Positions 1-5,412 of a DNA stretch of 6,023 bases are shown here, piece by piece; the stretch's first letter is position 1, and every line of letters starts with the position of its first letter. The notes under the pieces were generated by a model that saw only the letters and a program-made list of their open reading frames with translations, did not search any database and was not told the origin of the DNA. The DNA lies in assembly GCA_946624335.1 (NCBI GenBank), contig CAMOSA010000145.1, forward strand, positions 1 through 6,023, given 5' to 3'. The stretch comes from an uncultured Prevotellaceae bacterium (GTDB lineage Bacteria > Bacteroidota > Bacteroidia > Bacteroidales > Bacteroidaceae). Made by a program: the position numbers and the translations under genes.

Positions 1-1
1 C

Positions 2-259
2 TTCCTGCTCACCTACGATCGCCCCGGCAGCCAGTGCACGTTCACCATCGAGGTCTTCGACTTTGCCGGACGCCTCCTGTGGACACACACCGAGACAGGC
101 TCCAATGCCAACGGTCTCTACAGCGTGCCGTGGGGCCTCGTCACAGGCAGCGGCTTCCCCCTCGGCAGTGGCATCTACCTCTACCGTGCTCGCGTCAGCT
201 GCGGCGACAGCGAGGAGGCCACCAAGACCCGCAAACTCATCATTCGTCGCAGCTTTTAA
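2..259 (+). CDS. porU: C-terminal end of type IX secretion sortase PorU (5'-truncated by window)
   Basis: The first 85 codons read in frame 2 to a TAA stop; the start lies before the window. PorU is the surface peptidase (family C25, gingipain-like) that removes the C-terminal sorting domain of type IX secretion cargo and joins cargo to A-LPS. Only the C-terminal beta-sandwich, which resembles a CTD/FlgD-type Ig fold, is visible. It begins FLLTYDRPGSQ, continues TIEVFDFAGRLLW, has the late strand GSGIYLYRARV and ends KTRKLIIRRSF. The FLLT-x-DRPGS and EVFD-x-xGR-x-LW patterns, as recalled from Bacteroidetes PorU C-termini, and the position directly upstream of porV (the usual porU-porV order) support the call. 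The catalytic Cys/His domain is outside the window, so activity cannot be judged. A generic T9SS-sorted protein is the main alternative, but the porV neighbour makes that less likely. Confidence 0.72.
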   Translation, partial: FLLTYDRPGSQCTFTIEVFDFAGRLLWTHTETGSNANGLYSVPWGLVTGSGFPLGSGIYLYRARVSCGDSEEATKTRKLIIRRSF

Positions 260-335
260 CATACGCTATAGCCTCCCGAGGCAATAAATCGGCACTTCTC
301 ACGTTAATTGTATAGTATACCATCATAATAGGATT

Positions 336-1580
336 ATGTGTCTTCACGAAAGCAACAACAGTCACAAACATATTTTTCACCTCGCCTTCATGAGTGAGCG
401 ATGGCCGTTGGCCCTACTGTTACTTCTCATACTTCCCCTGACCACCCATGCCCAGGACAAGAAGAATATGTTCAACCCAGTGACAACCAGTGTCACCTCA
501 CTGTCTATAGCGCCCGACGCCCGAGGTGGCGGTATGGGTGACGTAGGTGCCGCCACCGAGGCCGACGTCAACTCGCAGTATTGGAACCCCGCCAAGTATC
601 CCTTCTGCGTCGGTCGCGCCGGTGTCGCCGTGAGCTATACGCCGTGGCTGCGCAAGTTGGTTAATGACATCAACCTGGCCAACCTCGCCGGCTTCTACCG
701 CATCGGCGACTACTCGGCCATCAGCGCCTCTCTGCGCTACTTCTCGCTCGGCGAGGTCAGCCTTGGTTGGGATGACAGCGGTGCCGGTGCCCAGGAGGGT
801 ATGACCATCAACCCCTACGAGTTCGCCATTGACGCCGGCTACTCGCGAATGCTCTCCGACTATTTCTCCATGGGTGTGGCCTTGCGCTTCATCTTCTCCG
901 ACATCACCTACGACTACGAGGACGGCAGCTCGCCAGGCAAAGCCTTCGCCGCCGATATTGCCATGTATTATAACAACTACCTGATGCTCGGCAACCGCGA
1001 GTGTGGCATCGGCGTGGGTCTTAATATCAACAACATCGGTTCCAAGATCAACTATGGCGCCGACGACCGCAGCGAATTTATCCCGACGAACCTGCGTCTG
1101 GGTCTGAATCTAACTATCCCCTTCGACGAGTACAACCGTTTCTCCATCGCTGCCGATGCCAACAAACTGCTTGTGCCTACCTTCCCCGTCGACGAGAACG
1201 GTAAGCCCTACACCGACAGCGACCCCGAGCTCTACAAGCGTTACTACGATATCTCACCCATCGCCGGTATCTTCAAGAGCTTCTCCGATGCGCCCAACGG
1301 CTTCAAGGAGGAACTGCAGGAGATCCAGTGGAGCGTCGGTGCAGAATACAGCTACAACGACCGTTTCTTCGTTCGCTTAGGTTACCATGACGAGCATGAG
1401 AACAAGGGCAACCGCAAATATATCACCGCCGGTGCCGGCTTCAAGATGAGTGTCTTCTCGCTTGACGCCTCCTACGTCTTCTCCACCGCACAGTCCAACC
1501 CTCTCGACCAGACCATGCGCTTCACCCTCGGCTTCGACCTCGATGGCATGAAAGACTTGTTCGGACGGAAGAGAAGATAA
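336..1580 (+). CDS. porV: Type IX secretion system outer membrane protein PorV (LptO)
   Basis: 414 codons. PorV is a FadL-like outer-membrane beta-barrel that binds type IX cargo after the translocon and carries it to the PorU-containing attachment complex. The N-terminal signature is clear: SLSIAPDARGGGMGDVGAAT (about residues 56-74), then NSQYWNPAKYPF (79-90). The rest alternates aromatic beta-strands and polar loops and ends with a strand containing MRFTLGFDLDGM (394-405), as expected of a barrel. P. gingivalis PorV is about 390 residues. Start choice is open: from the ATG at 336 an 18-residue polar stretch precedes the signal peptide, while the in-frame ATG at 390 gives a clean one (MSERW, then a leucine-rich core, then THA before QD, cleavage near residue 39). 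The 390 start looks better to me. The 76-nt gap after porU contains an 11-bp palindrome GTATAGTATAC (310-320) but no terminator or TAnnTTTG box, so cotranscription with porU is likely. Confidence 0.9.
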   Translation: MCLHESNNSHKHIFHLAFMSERWPLALLLLLILPLTTHAQDKKNMFNPVTTSVTSLSIAPDARGGGMGDVGAATEADVNSQYWNPAKYPFCVGRAGVAVSYTPWLRKLVNDINLANLAGFYRIGDYSAISASLRYFSLGEVSLGWDDSGAGAQEGMTINPYEFAIDAGYSRMLSDYFSMGVALRFIFSDITYDYEDGSSPGKAFAADIAMYYNNYLMLGNRECGIGVGLNINNIGSKINYGADDRSEFIPTNLRLGLNLTIPFDEYNRFSIAADANKLLVPTFPVDENGKPYTDSDPELYKRYYDISPIAGIFKSFSDAPNGFKEELQEIQWSVGAEYSYNDRFFVRLGYHDEHENKGNRKYITAGAGFKMSVFSLDASYVFSTAQSNPLDQTMRFTLGFDLDGMKDLFGRKRR

Positions 1581-1583
1581 AGA

Positions 1584-1614
1584 CCCTCCCCCTGCCCCTC
1601 CCGTCAGGGAGGGG
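1584..1614. repeat. C/G-rich intergenic hairpin between porV and ispF
   Basis: CCCCTCCC (1595-1602) and GGGAGGGG (1607-1614) form a perfect 8-bp stem with tetraloop GTCA. A second copy of CCCTCCC lies at 1584-1590, so GGGAGGG (1607-1613) could pair with either copy. The following bases (AGTATATATC) lack a T-run, so this is not a standard intrinsic terminator, though it could stabilise the porV 3' end or attenuate read-through into ispF. From memory, similar CCCTCCCC-type palindromes recur between genes in Prevotella and relatives, so a dispersed REP-like repeat is likely; that part is inference. Confidence 0.6.
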
Positions 1615-1633
1615 AGTATATATCATTCAGAAA

Positions 1634-2164
1634 ATGAAAAAGGATAGTACACAACAGTCATCAGTAACTGCTCCACAGCCTACAGGAGGGTTCAGAATCG
1701 GTTTCGGATACGATGTCCATAAGCTTGTAGAAGGTCGCGAGTTGTGGCTCGGGGGTATAAAGATTGACCACACGCTGGGTCTGCTCGGCCACTCTGACGC
1801 CGACGTGCTGATCCACGCCATCTGCGATGCCTTGCTCGGCGCTGCCAACATGCGCGACATCGGTTATCATTTTCCTGACACTGGAGCTGAGTTCAAGGAC
1901 ATCGACAGCAAGATTCTGCTGCGCAAGACGGTTGCCCTTATCGCTGAGAAAGGCTATCACGTTGGGAATATCGACGCTACGGTGTGTGCCGAGCGTCCAA
2001 AGCTCAACCCGCATATCCCTGCTATGCAAGCTTGCCTGGCTGAAGTGATGGGCTGCGAGACCGATGCCGTCAGCATCAAGGCCACCACGACCGAGCACCT
2101 CGGCTTCACGGGTCGCGAGGAGGGCATCTCAGCCTACGCCGTCTGCCTCATTGAGAAGGATTGA
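1634..2164 (+). CDS. ispF: 2-C-methyl-D-erythritol 2,4-cyclodiphosphate synthase IspF
   Basis: 176 codons. IspF converts 4-diphosphocytidyl-methylerythritol 2-phosphate to methylerythritol 2,4-cyclodiphosphate with release of CMP, in the cytosolic MEP isoprenoid pathway, as a homotrimer. Key residues are all present: GYDVHKL with metal ligands Asp27 and His29 (E. coli Asp8, His10), GHSDADVLIHAICDALLG (52-69) with third ligand His61 and Asp65, FPDT (80-83), and the signature KATTTEHLGFTGREEG (149-164). The protein looks intact. Compared with E. coli IspF (159 residues) it has a roughly 18-residue N-terminal extension rich in Ser, Thr, Gln and Pro; the family homology begins at about Phe20. There is no other in-frame ATG before the DVH motif, so I keep 1634. 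It lies 53 nt after porV on the same strand and may be read from the porU-porV transcript or from its own weak promoter. Confidence 0.97.
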   Translation: MKKDSTQQSSVTAPQPTGGFRIGFGYDVHKLVEGRELWLGGIKIDHTLGLLGHSDADVLIHAICDALLGAANMRDIGYHFPDTGAEFKDIDSKILLRKTVALIAEKGYHVGNIDATVCAERPKLNPHIPAMQACLAEVMGCETDAVSIKATTTEHLGFTGREEGISAYAVCLIEKD

Positions 2165-2228
2165 CAACGCGTCCGCCCCGTTCTGCCCACAGCGTCTCGG
2201 TCTCGGTGTGGCGTTTCACCTTATTTTA
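2165..2228. other. Convergent intergenic gap between ispF and the GH2 gene
   Basis: 64 nt where two genes meet tail to tail. A weak inverted repeat, CCACA (2187-2191) with TGTGG (2207-2211), encloses a loop holding TCTCGG twice, and the + strand then runs into an AT-rich stretch (about 2220-2230). It could serve as a poor bidirectional terminator, but a 5-bp stem with a 15-nt loop is not convincing. Confidence 0.25.
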
Positions 2229-4652
2229 TTACTTGATGATCGCAGCAGAGATGCTGACAGGTCCAGCCTGTCCGTCGGAACGTAGGATGGCGAGCGCTCG
2301 TCCCCGGAAGAGTGTGATGTCCTTCGATCGGAAGCTCGACATATCCGTCGGCGATGCCGAGCCTGATGCGATGAGCTGTCCGCAGCCCGTGTTCTCGATG
2401 TGTACCCGCGTGGAGCAGTCGCTGGTGACGACGCGCCCTTCGGCGTCGACAAGTTCGATGGTCACGTAAGCCAGATCAGCGAGGTCCGCCGTGAGCCGCT
2501 GATCCTCATAGACCATTCGCAGTCCGACGGGCGCGCCGGTGGTGGTCAGCACAAAAGCTTCGTGGGGCCGTTCATTACCGGCCTCGTCAAGGTTGACCGC
2601 GCGCAGCGTGCCCGGCTGATAGGCTATGGTGTAACCGGCCCAGTAGGTATTACCGGGTGTGCGGTCGCCCATCGGCGTGTCGTTGAGGTAGAGCCTCACT
2701 TTGGGTGCGCGGCTGTATACGTTGACGCTCACGTCCTGCCCCTCGCGTCCCGGGAAGGTCCAGCTCTGCTCTTCCAGCTGCCAGCCCCAGGCGTTATTGA
2801 ACGAAGCGGTGGGCTGCATGGCCATGGTTACGGGTGCCTGTCGCCAGACGACGTCGCGGTAGTAGCTCTGCGGCTTTTTCTGTCCGATGAGGTCGAGATC
2901 GCCGCAGTAGCCGTTGAACCAAGGCCAGTCCTGGAACATCGGCGGCTGGCGGTCGGCGTAGGCGGCTCCGATGCCGGCTTCGCCCAGATAGTCGACGGCG
3001 GTCCACACGAAGTCGCCGATGACGTAGGGCAGGCGTTCTACCAGATTCCAGTTCTCGGAGGCCTGTTTGGGGAAGCTCTCGAGGCCGCACATCACGCGGT
3101 CGGGATGGGTCTGGTGGTCGCGTTCGTAGAGGCCGTAGAGATAGTTGTATCCGCCTACGTCCAAGCTCTCAAAGGCGCGAGCGTCCTGCACCTCCCAGTT
3201 GCTGCCGGCGCTGTTCCATACGTCGCCTGCATCCCAGCCGCAAATGGCTGCGGTGACGGGACGTGTGGTGTCGTAGCTCAAGACGTCGGCTCTGAGGCGT
3301 GCCGCGACAGCCATTCCCTCGTCCTCGACACGCCCGGGTATCTCATTGCCGATGCTCCACATGATGACGGAGGGGTGGTTGCGGTCGCGGCGCAGCATCA
3401 CGGCGATATCCTCGTCGCTGTGCTCGCGGAAGAAGTTGTGGTAGTCGTCGCTGTTTTTCTCCAGGAGCCATTGGTCGAAGCACTCGTCGATGACCATCAG
3501 TCCCAGCTCGTCGCAGACGTCGAGGAAGTTCTCCGAGGGCAGGTTGTGGCTGCAGCGCACAGCGTTGAAGCCCTGCGCCTTCAGGATCTTGAGCTTGCGG
3601 CGCTCAGCCTCGTCGAAAGCAGCGGCGCCGAGCAGACCGTTGTCATGATGGAGACAGCCGCCGCGCAGCAGGGTCGGACTGCCGTTGAGGCGGAAGCCCT
3701 CGGTGGCCGAGAAGGCCAGCGTGCGGAATCCGACGCGCTTGGTGAAGCTGTCGAGCGTCTGTCCGCTGCCGTCCATGATGCTGATGACGGCGGTGTAGAG
3801 GTCGGGATGCTCGGGGCTCCATGCCCGCGCTCCGTTGATGTCGAGGTTGAGGCTGACGGGCTGCTGGGCGTGGCCGGTGACGTCGAAGGGTGCACTGGCG
3901 GAGGCTATGGCGACGTCTCGTTCGTCGTTGAGGGCGACGCTCACGGTGCCTTTGCCGGCCAGCTCGGACGTGTTGTGCACGACGGTCTCTACGGTAACCT
4001 TGCCTCGTACCTGGTCGTTCGTGACGGTCAATTGCCCGCCGTCGACTTTCACGAAGGTATCCCATTCGTCGACATACACCCGATGAGTCTTGAGCAGCCA
4101 CACATGACGGTAGATACCGCTGCCGGCATACCATCGGGTGTTGTTGCCTCGGTTGACGACGCGCACGACGATGCTGTTCTCGCCTTTGCGCACACGGTCG
4201 GTCACATCAACACGGAAGCTACTGTAACCGTAGACGTTGTAGTTGCAGAGGGCCCCGTTGACATATACCCATGATTGGTTGTAGGCTCCTTCAAAGTAGA
4301 GTTCTACGCGTCCTTCGAGGTCGGCGTCGGTGAGTTCGAAGGCGCGTTGATACCATCCCTCGCCGCCAACGGTGTGCCCCGTCTGGTATTTGCCGATGCT
4401 GTTGGTGGAGAAGGGGCCAACGACGTGGCCTCCGGCTTGCGCCGCAGCTTCCGTCTCGACGCTCCAGTCGTGAGGCAGCGTCAGCGTGCGCCAATTGCCG
4501 GCCAGCGACGAGTCGCTGACGACGCCACGTCCGTCGCCGTAGAAGAAACGCCAGTTGTCATCGATACATTGTCGACGCTGAGCTTGCGTCGTGAGGCTGA
4601 CAGCCGCCATGAGAGCGGTCAGGAAGAGAATGATGCAGGTCTTTTGTCTCAT
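2229..4652 (-). CDS. Secreted glycoside hydrolase family 2 (beta-galactosidase type)
   Basis: 807 codons. A signal peptide (residues 1-24, MRQK then a hydrophobic core, ending TTQA before QRRQ) sends it to the periplasm or beyond; there is no lipobox Cys. Domains by pattern: GH2 sugar-binding jelly roll (about 28-190, with LPHDWSVE, GEGWYQRAF and YFEGAYNQSWVYVNG), Ig-like domain (about 195-310), TIM barrel (about 312-600, entered at GFRLNGSPTLLRGGCLHHDNG), then Ig-like DUF4982-type and GH2 C-terminal modules (about 640-807). The acid/base is Glu437 in MWSIGNEIPG. The probable nucleophile is Glu525 in MCGLESFPKQASENW, followed by the conserved block starting YVIGDFVWTAVDYLGEAG. Both catalytic residues are present and the length is normal. 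Substrate is uncertain: beta-galactosides are most likely, but relatives act on beta-glucuronides, beta-mannosides or arabinosides. It is transcribed divergently from the GH3 gene. Confidence 0.93.
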   Translation of the reverse strand: MRQKTCIILFLTALMAAVSLTTQAQRRQCIDDNWRFFYGDGRGVVSDSSLAGNWRTLTLPHDWSVETEAAAQAGGHVVGPFSTNSIGKYQTGHTVGGEGWYQRAFELTDADLEGRVELYFEGAYNQSWVYVNGALCNYNVYGYSSFRVDVTDRVRKGENSIVVRVVNRGNNTRWYAGSGIYRHVWLLKTHRVYVDEWDTFVKVDGGQLTVTNDQVRGKVTVETVVHNTSELAGKGTVSVALNDERDVAIASASAPFDVTGHAQQPVSLNLDINGARAWSPEHPDLYTAVISIMDGSGQTLDSFTKRVGFRTLAFSATEGFRLNGSPTLLRGGCLHHDNGLLGAAAFDEAERRKLKILKAQGFNAVRCSHNLPSENFLDVCDELGLMVIDECFDQWLLEKNSDDYHNFFREHSDEDIAVMLRRDRNHPSVIMWSIGNEIPGRVEDEGMAVAARLRADVLSYDTTRPVTAAICGWDAGDVWNSAGSNWEVQDARAFESLDVGGYNYLYGLYERDHQTHPDRVMCGLESFPKQASENWNLVERLPYVIGDFVWTAVDYLGEAGIGAAYADRQPPMFQDWPWFNGYCGDLDLIGQKKPQSYYRDVVWRQAPVTMAMQPTASFNNAWGWQLEEQSWTFPGREGQDVSVNVYSRAPKVRLYLNDTPMGDRTPGNTYWAGYTIAYQPGTLRAVNLDEAGNERPHEAFVLTTTGAPVGLRMVYEDQRLTADLADLAYVTIELVDAEGRVVTSDCSTRVHIENTGCGQLIASGSASPTDMSSFRSKDITLFRGRALAILRSDGQAGPVSISAAIIK

Positions 4653-4678
4653 AGTTTATGATTTATTGAATATCATGG

Positions 4679-4686
4679 CAAAGATA
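4679..4686 (-). promoter_or_regulatory. Bacteroidetes -7 promoter box for the GH2 gene
   Basis: On the minus strand this reads TATCTTTG, an exact match to the Bacteroidetes -7 consensus TAnnTTTG. It lies 26 nt before the GH2 ATG, which gives a leader of about 20 nt. An A-run occupies the spacer just upstream. No TTG-type -33 element is found at the usual spacing, so strength cannot be guessed. The leader is AT-rich with no Shine-Dalgarno sequence, as is usual in this phylum. Confidence 0.6.
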
Positions 4687-4869
4687 CGCTTTTTTTAATT
4701 ACGGGCTATTATCTTGCACCAAAAATTTTATATGAACCTTTATTTTTTGCGGTGCTACCGACATTCCAAGTGATACGACAGTCATAGGTGCACCCATTTT
4801 ACGCGATTTGCGAAAATAAGCTTCACCCTTCACCGCAGCCATTAACCAAAAGACTTTCAATACGTTCCA

Positions 4870-4900
4870 TGGTGAACCTTCCTTCTGAAAAGGTTCACCA
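4870..4900. repeat. Perfect 11-bp hairpin inside the left arm of the palindrome
   Basis: TGGTGAACCTT (4870-4880) and AAGGTTCACCA (4890-4900) form an 11-bp stem with a 9-nt loop. It is immediately followed by a repeat of the end motif, AAGCTTCACCC (4900-4910). The same sequences also pair with their mirror copies in the right arm, so local hairpins and the large palindrome are alternative structures. Confidence 0.6.
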
Positions 4901-5025
4901 AGCTTCACCCCTCTTGAAGCCACGAAGGCTGGTCGCACGGTGGTTAATCTGTGAGATAGCGAGATCTGCGTGACTCAGTCAAGCGGCACCCGTGAGCGAC
5001 ATCGGTGCCAGGACAGCAATCTGAC

Positions 5026-5064
5026 GGTGAACCTTGGTGAAACTTACGAAGACAAAGGTTCACC
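5026..5064. repeat. Perfect 10-bp hairpin inside the right arm of the palindrome
   Basis: GGTGAACCTT (5026-5035) and AAGGTTCACC (5055-5064) form a 10-bp stem with a 19-nt loop. It uses the same ten bases as the left-arm hairpin. GGTGAA is repeated directly at 5036-5041, ten bases after the first copy, mirroring the ten-base step between TTCACC copies at 4894 and 4904. Confidence 0.6.
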
Positions 5065-5146
5065 TCAGAACCATCTCGTCCACAGCACATTAAGCACGAA
5101 AGTGAAGGGTGAAGCTTATTTTGGGTATTTTCATTTTTTACTCATA

Positions 5147-5278
5147 CGCCTATAGTCGCTCACCGTCACACGTCTATTCGCTCACGCCCCTACGTCTATT
5201 CGCTCACACCCTTAGGCCTGATCGCCTACACCCCTAGGCTTGATCGCCTACACACATAGGTGTGTGGGCTCACACACC
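5147..5278. repeat. Six-unit degenerate tandem repeat with exact 22-bp period
   Basis: The units start at 5147, 5169, 5191, 5213, 5235 and 5257, each exactly 22 bp. The shared core is CGCTCAC or CGCCTAC at unit positions 11-17, usually followed by ACCC-like bases; most units begin TAGG or TACG. Units 2 and 3 agree at 19 of 22 positions, units 4 and 5 at 19 of 22, and units 3 and 4 at about 15 of 22. Units 1 and 6 are more diverged. The period is about two helical turns, so all cores would face the same side of the DNA. No spacers exist, so it is not CRISPR, and no replication gene is present to suggest plasmid iterons. An array of regulator-binding sites upstream of the 5283 promoter box is one reading. 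Confidence 0.7.
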
Positions 5279-5279
5279 T
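5258..5279. promoter_or_regulatory. Perfect 9-bp inverted repeat abutting a promoter box (possible operator)
   Basis: AGGTGTGTG (5258-5266) and CACACACCT (5271-5279) form a perfect 9-bp inverted repeat around GGCT. It occupies the last tandem unit and ends 3 bp before TATCTTTG at 5283, so it would cover the -33 region of that promoter. TGTGTG (5261-5266) can instead pair with CACACA (5251-5256), giving two mutually exclusive stems. Its position fits an operator; what binds is unknown. Confidence 0.45.
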
Positions 5280-5282
5280 GGG

Positions 5283-5290
5283 TATCTTTG
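5283..5290 (+). promoter_or_regulatory. Bacteroidetes -7 promoter box, distal, facing GH3
   Basis: TATCTTTG exactly matches the TAnnTTTG consensus. It lies 152 nt before the GH3 ATG, directly after the 22-bp array and its hairpin, and 26 nt before an ATG-ATG pair that opens a 31-codon frame. It would give GH3 a long leader, or serve the small frame. No clear TTG -33 element is seen. Confidence 0.4.
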
Positions 5291-5316
5291 TGTAGTCACG
5301 CAAGCGAGTATGCTAC

Positions 5317-5412
5317 ATGATGAGCCAGGAACAGAAAAAAAAGATACAGAAGCTGAAACGGCCACAGCGATTTTTCACTATCTTTGCGCCATCAAATACC
5401 GCACATCAATAA
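5317..5412 (+). CDS. Possible 31-residue basic leader peptide (doubtful)
   Basis: The frame opens with ATG ATG and reads MMSQEQKKKIQKLKRPQR, continues with a short FFTIF stretch and stops at TAA (5410-5412), 22 nt before the GH3 start. It begins 26 nt after a TATCTTTG box, about where a Bacteroidetes gene would start. The N-terminal part is lysine-rich. I recognise no family. Against it: it is very short, its AAA/AAG run may be chance, and its 3' half overlaps the second promoter box at 5379. If real it could be an upstream peptide in the GH3 leader. Confidence 0.12.
   Translation: MMSQEQKKKIQKLKRPQRFFTIFAPSNTAHQ
5379..5386 (+). promoter_or_regulatory. Bacteroidetes -7 promoter box, proximal, for GH3
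   Basis: TATCTTTG again matches TAnnTTTG exactly, here followed by CGCC. It lies 48 nt before the GH3 ATG, implying a leader of about 40 nt, and is the better candidate for the main GH3 promoter. A T-run sits just upstream; no TTG-like -33 element is evident at the usual distance. Confidence 0.6.

Larger units (their letters stand above)
4813..5122. repeat. 310-bp imperfect palindrome with 21-bp perfect ends (MITE-like or invertible element)
   Basis: The outer ends (4813-4833 and 5102-5122) are perfect 21-bp inverted repeats with core AAGCTTCACCC. Further inside, at exactly mirrored positions around the same centre (4967.5), GGTGAACCTT (4871-4880) pairs with AAGGTTCACC (5055-5064), and 4890-4909 matches the reverse complement of 5026-5045 at 18 of 20 positions. 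The 37 nt between the outer and second blocks has equal length on both sides but almost no complementarity (about 11 of 37). The central 116 nt (4910-5025) is unpaired apart from a small stem, GGCACC (4985-4990) with GGTGCC (5004-5009). No clear target-site duplication flanks the ends and no transposase is encoded. It is most simply a decayed non-autonomous mobile element; a site-specifically inverted segment or a structured regulatory element are alternatives. Confidence 0.65.

Noticed and set aside
271..282. GCCTCCCGAGGC as a terminator after porU
   Set aside because: The stem is at most 4 bp with a usable loop, has no T-run after it, and lies in the short porU-porV gap where read-through is expected.
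1684..1690. AGGAGGG inside ispF as a ribosome binding site for a shorter IspF
   Set aside because: It encodes Gly18-Gly19, and no in-frame ATG, GTG or TTG follows at a usable distance. Bacteroidetes rarely depend on such sites.
2400..4274. Long open frame on the plus strand (624 codons) within the GH2 gene
   Set aside because: It lies in codon register opposite a clear GH2 gene with signal peptide and catalytic residues. It is explained by near-absence of TTA, CTA and TCA codons, and its translation is low-complexity Val/Ala/Gly-rich with no recognisable domain.
4781..4812. Extension of the 21-bp end repeat outward, including a possible stray 22-bp unit (CCTATGACTGTCG on the minus strand resembling CCTATAGTCG)
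   Set aside because: Beyond 4813/5122 the alignment fails at once and needs gaps; the resemblance is too short to separate from chance.
4971..4981. TGACTCAGTCA palindrome as a regulator site or the crossover point of the large palindrome
   Set aside because: Its centre (4976) does not coincide with the palindrome centre (4967.5), and an isolated 11-bp odd palindrome is weak evidence alone.
4788..5155. Two 61-codon open frames across the palindrome
   Set aside because: They run through the inverted-repeat blocks and the less-structured centre, have no recognisable domains, and are of a length expected by chance.
5147..5278. CRISPR array or plasmid iterons
   Set aside because: Units are contiguous 22-mers with no spacers, and there are no cas genes. 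No replication initiator or other plasmid feature is in the window, and the flanks are chromosomal genes.
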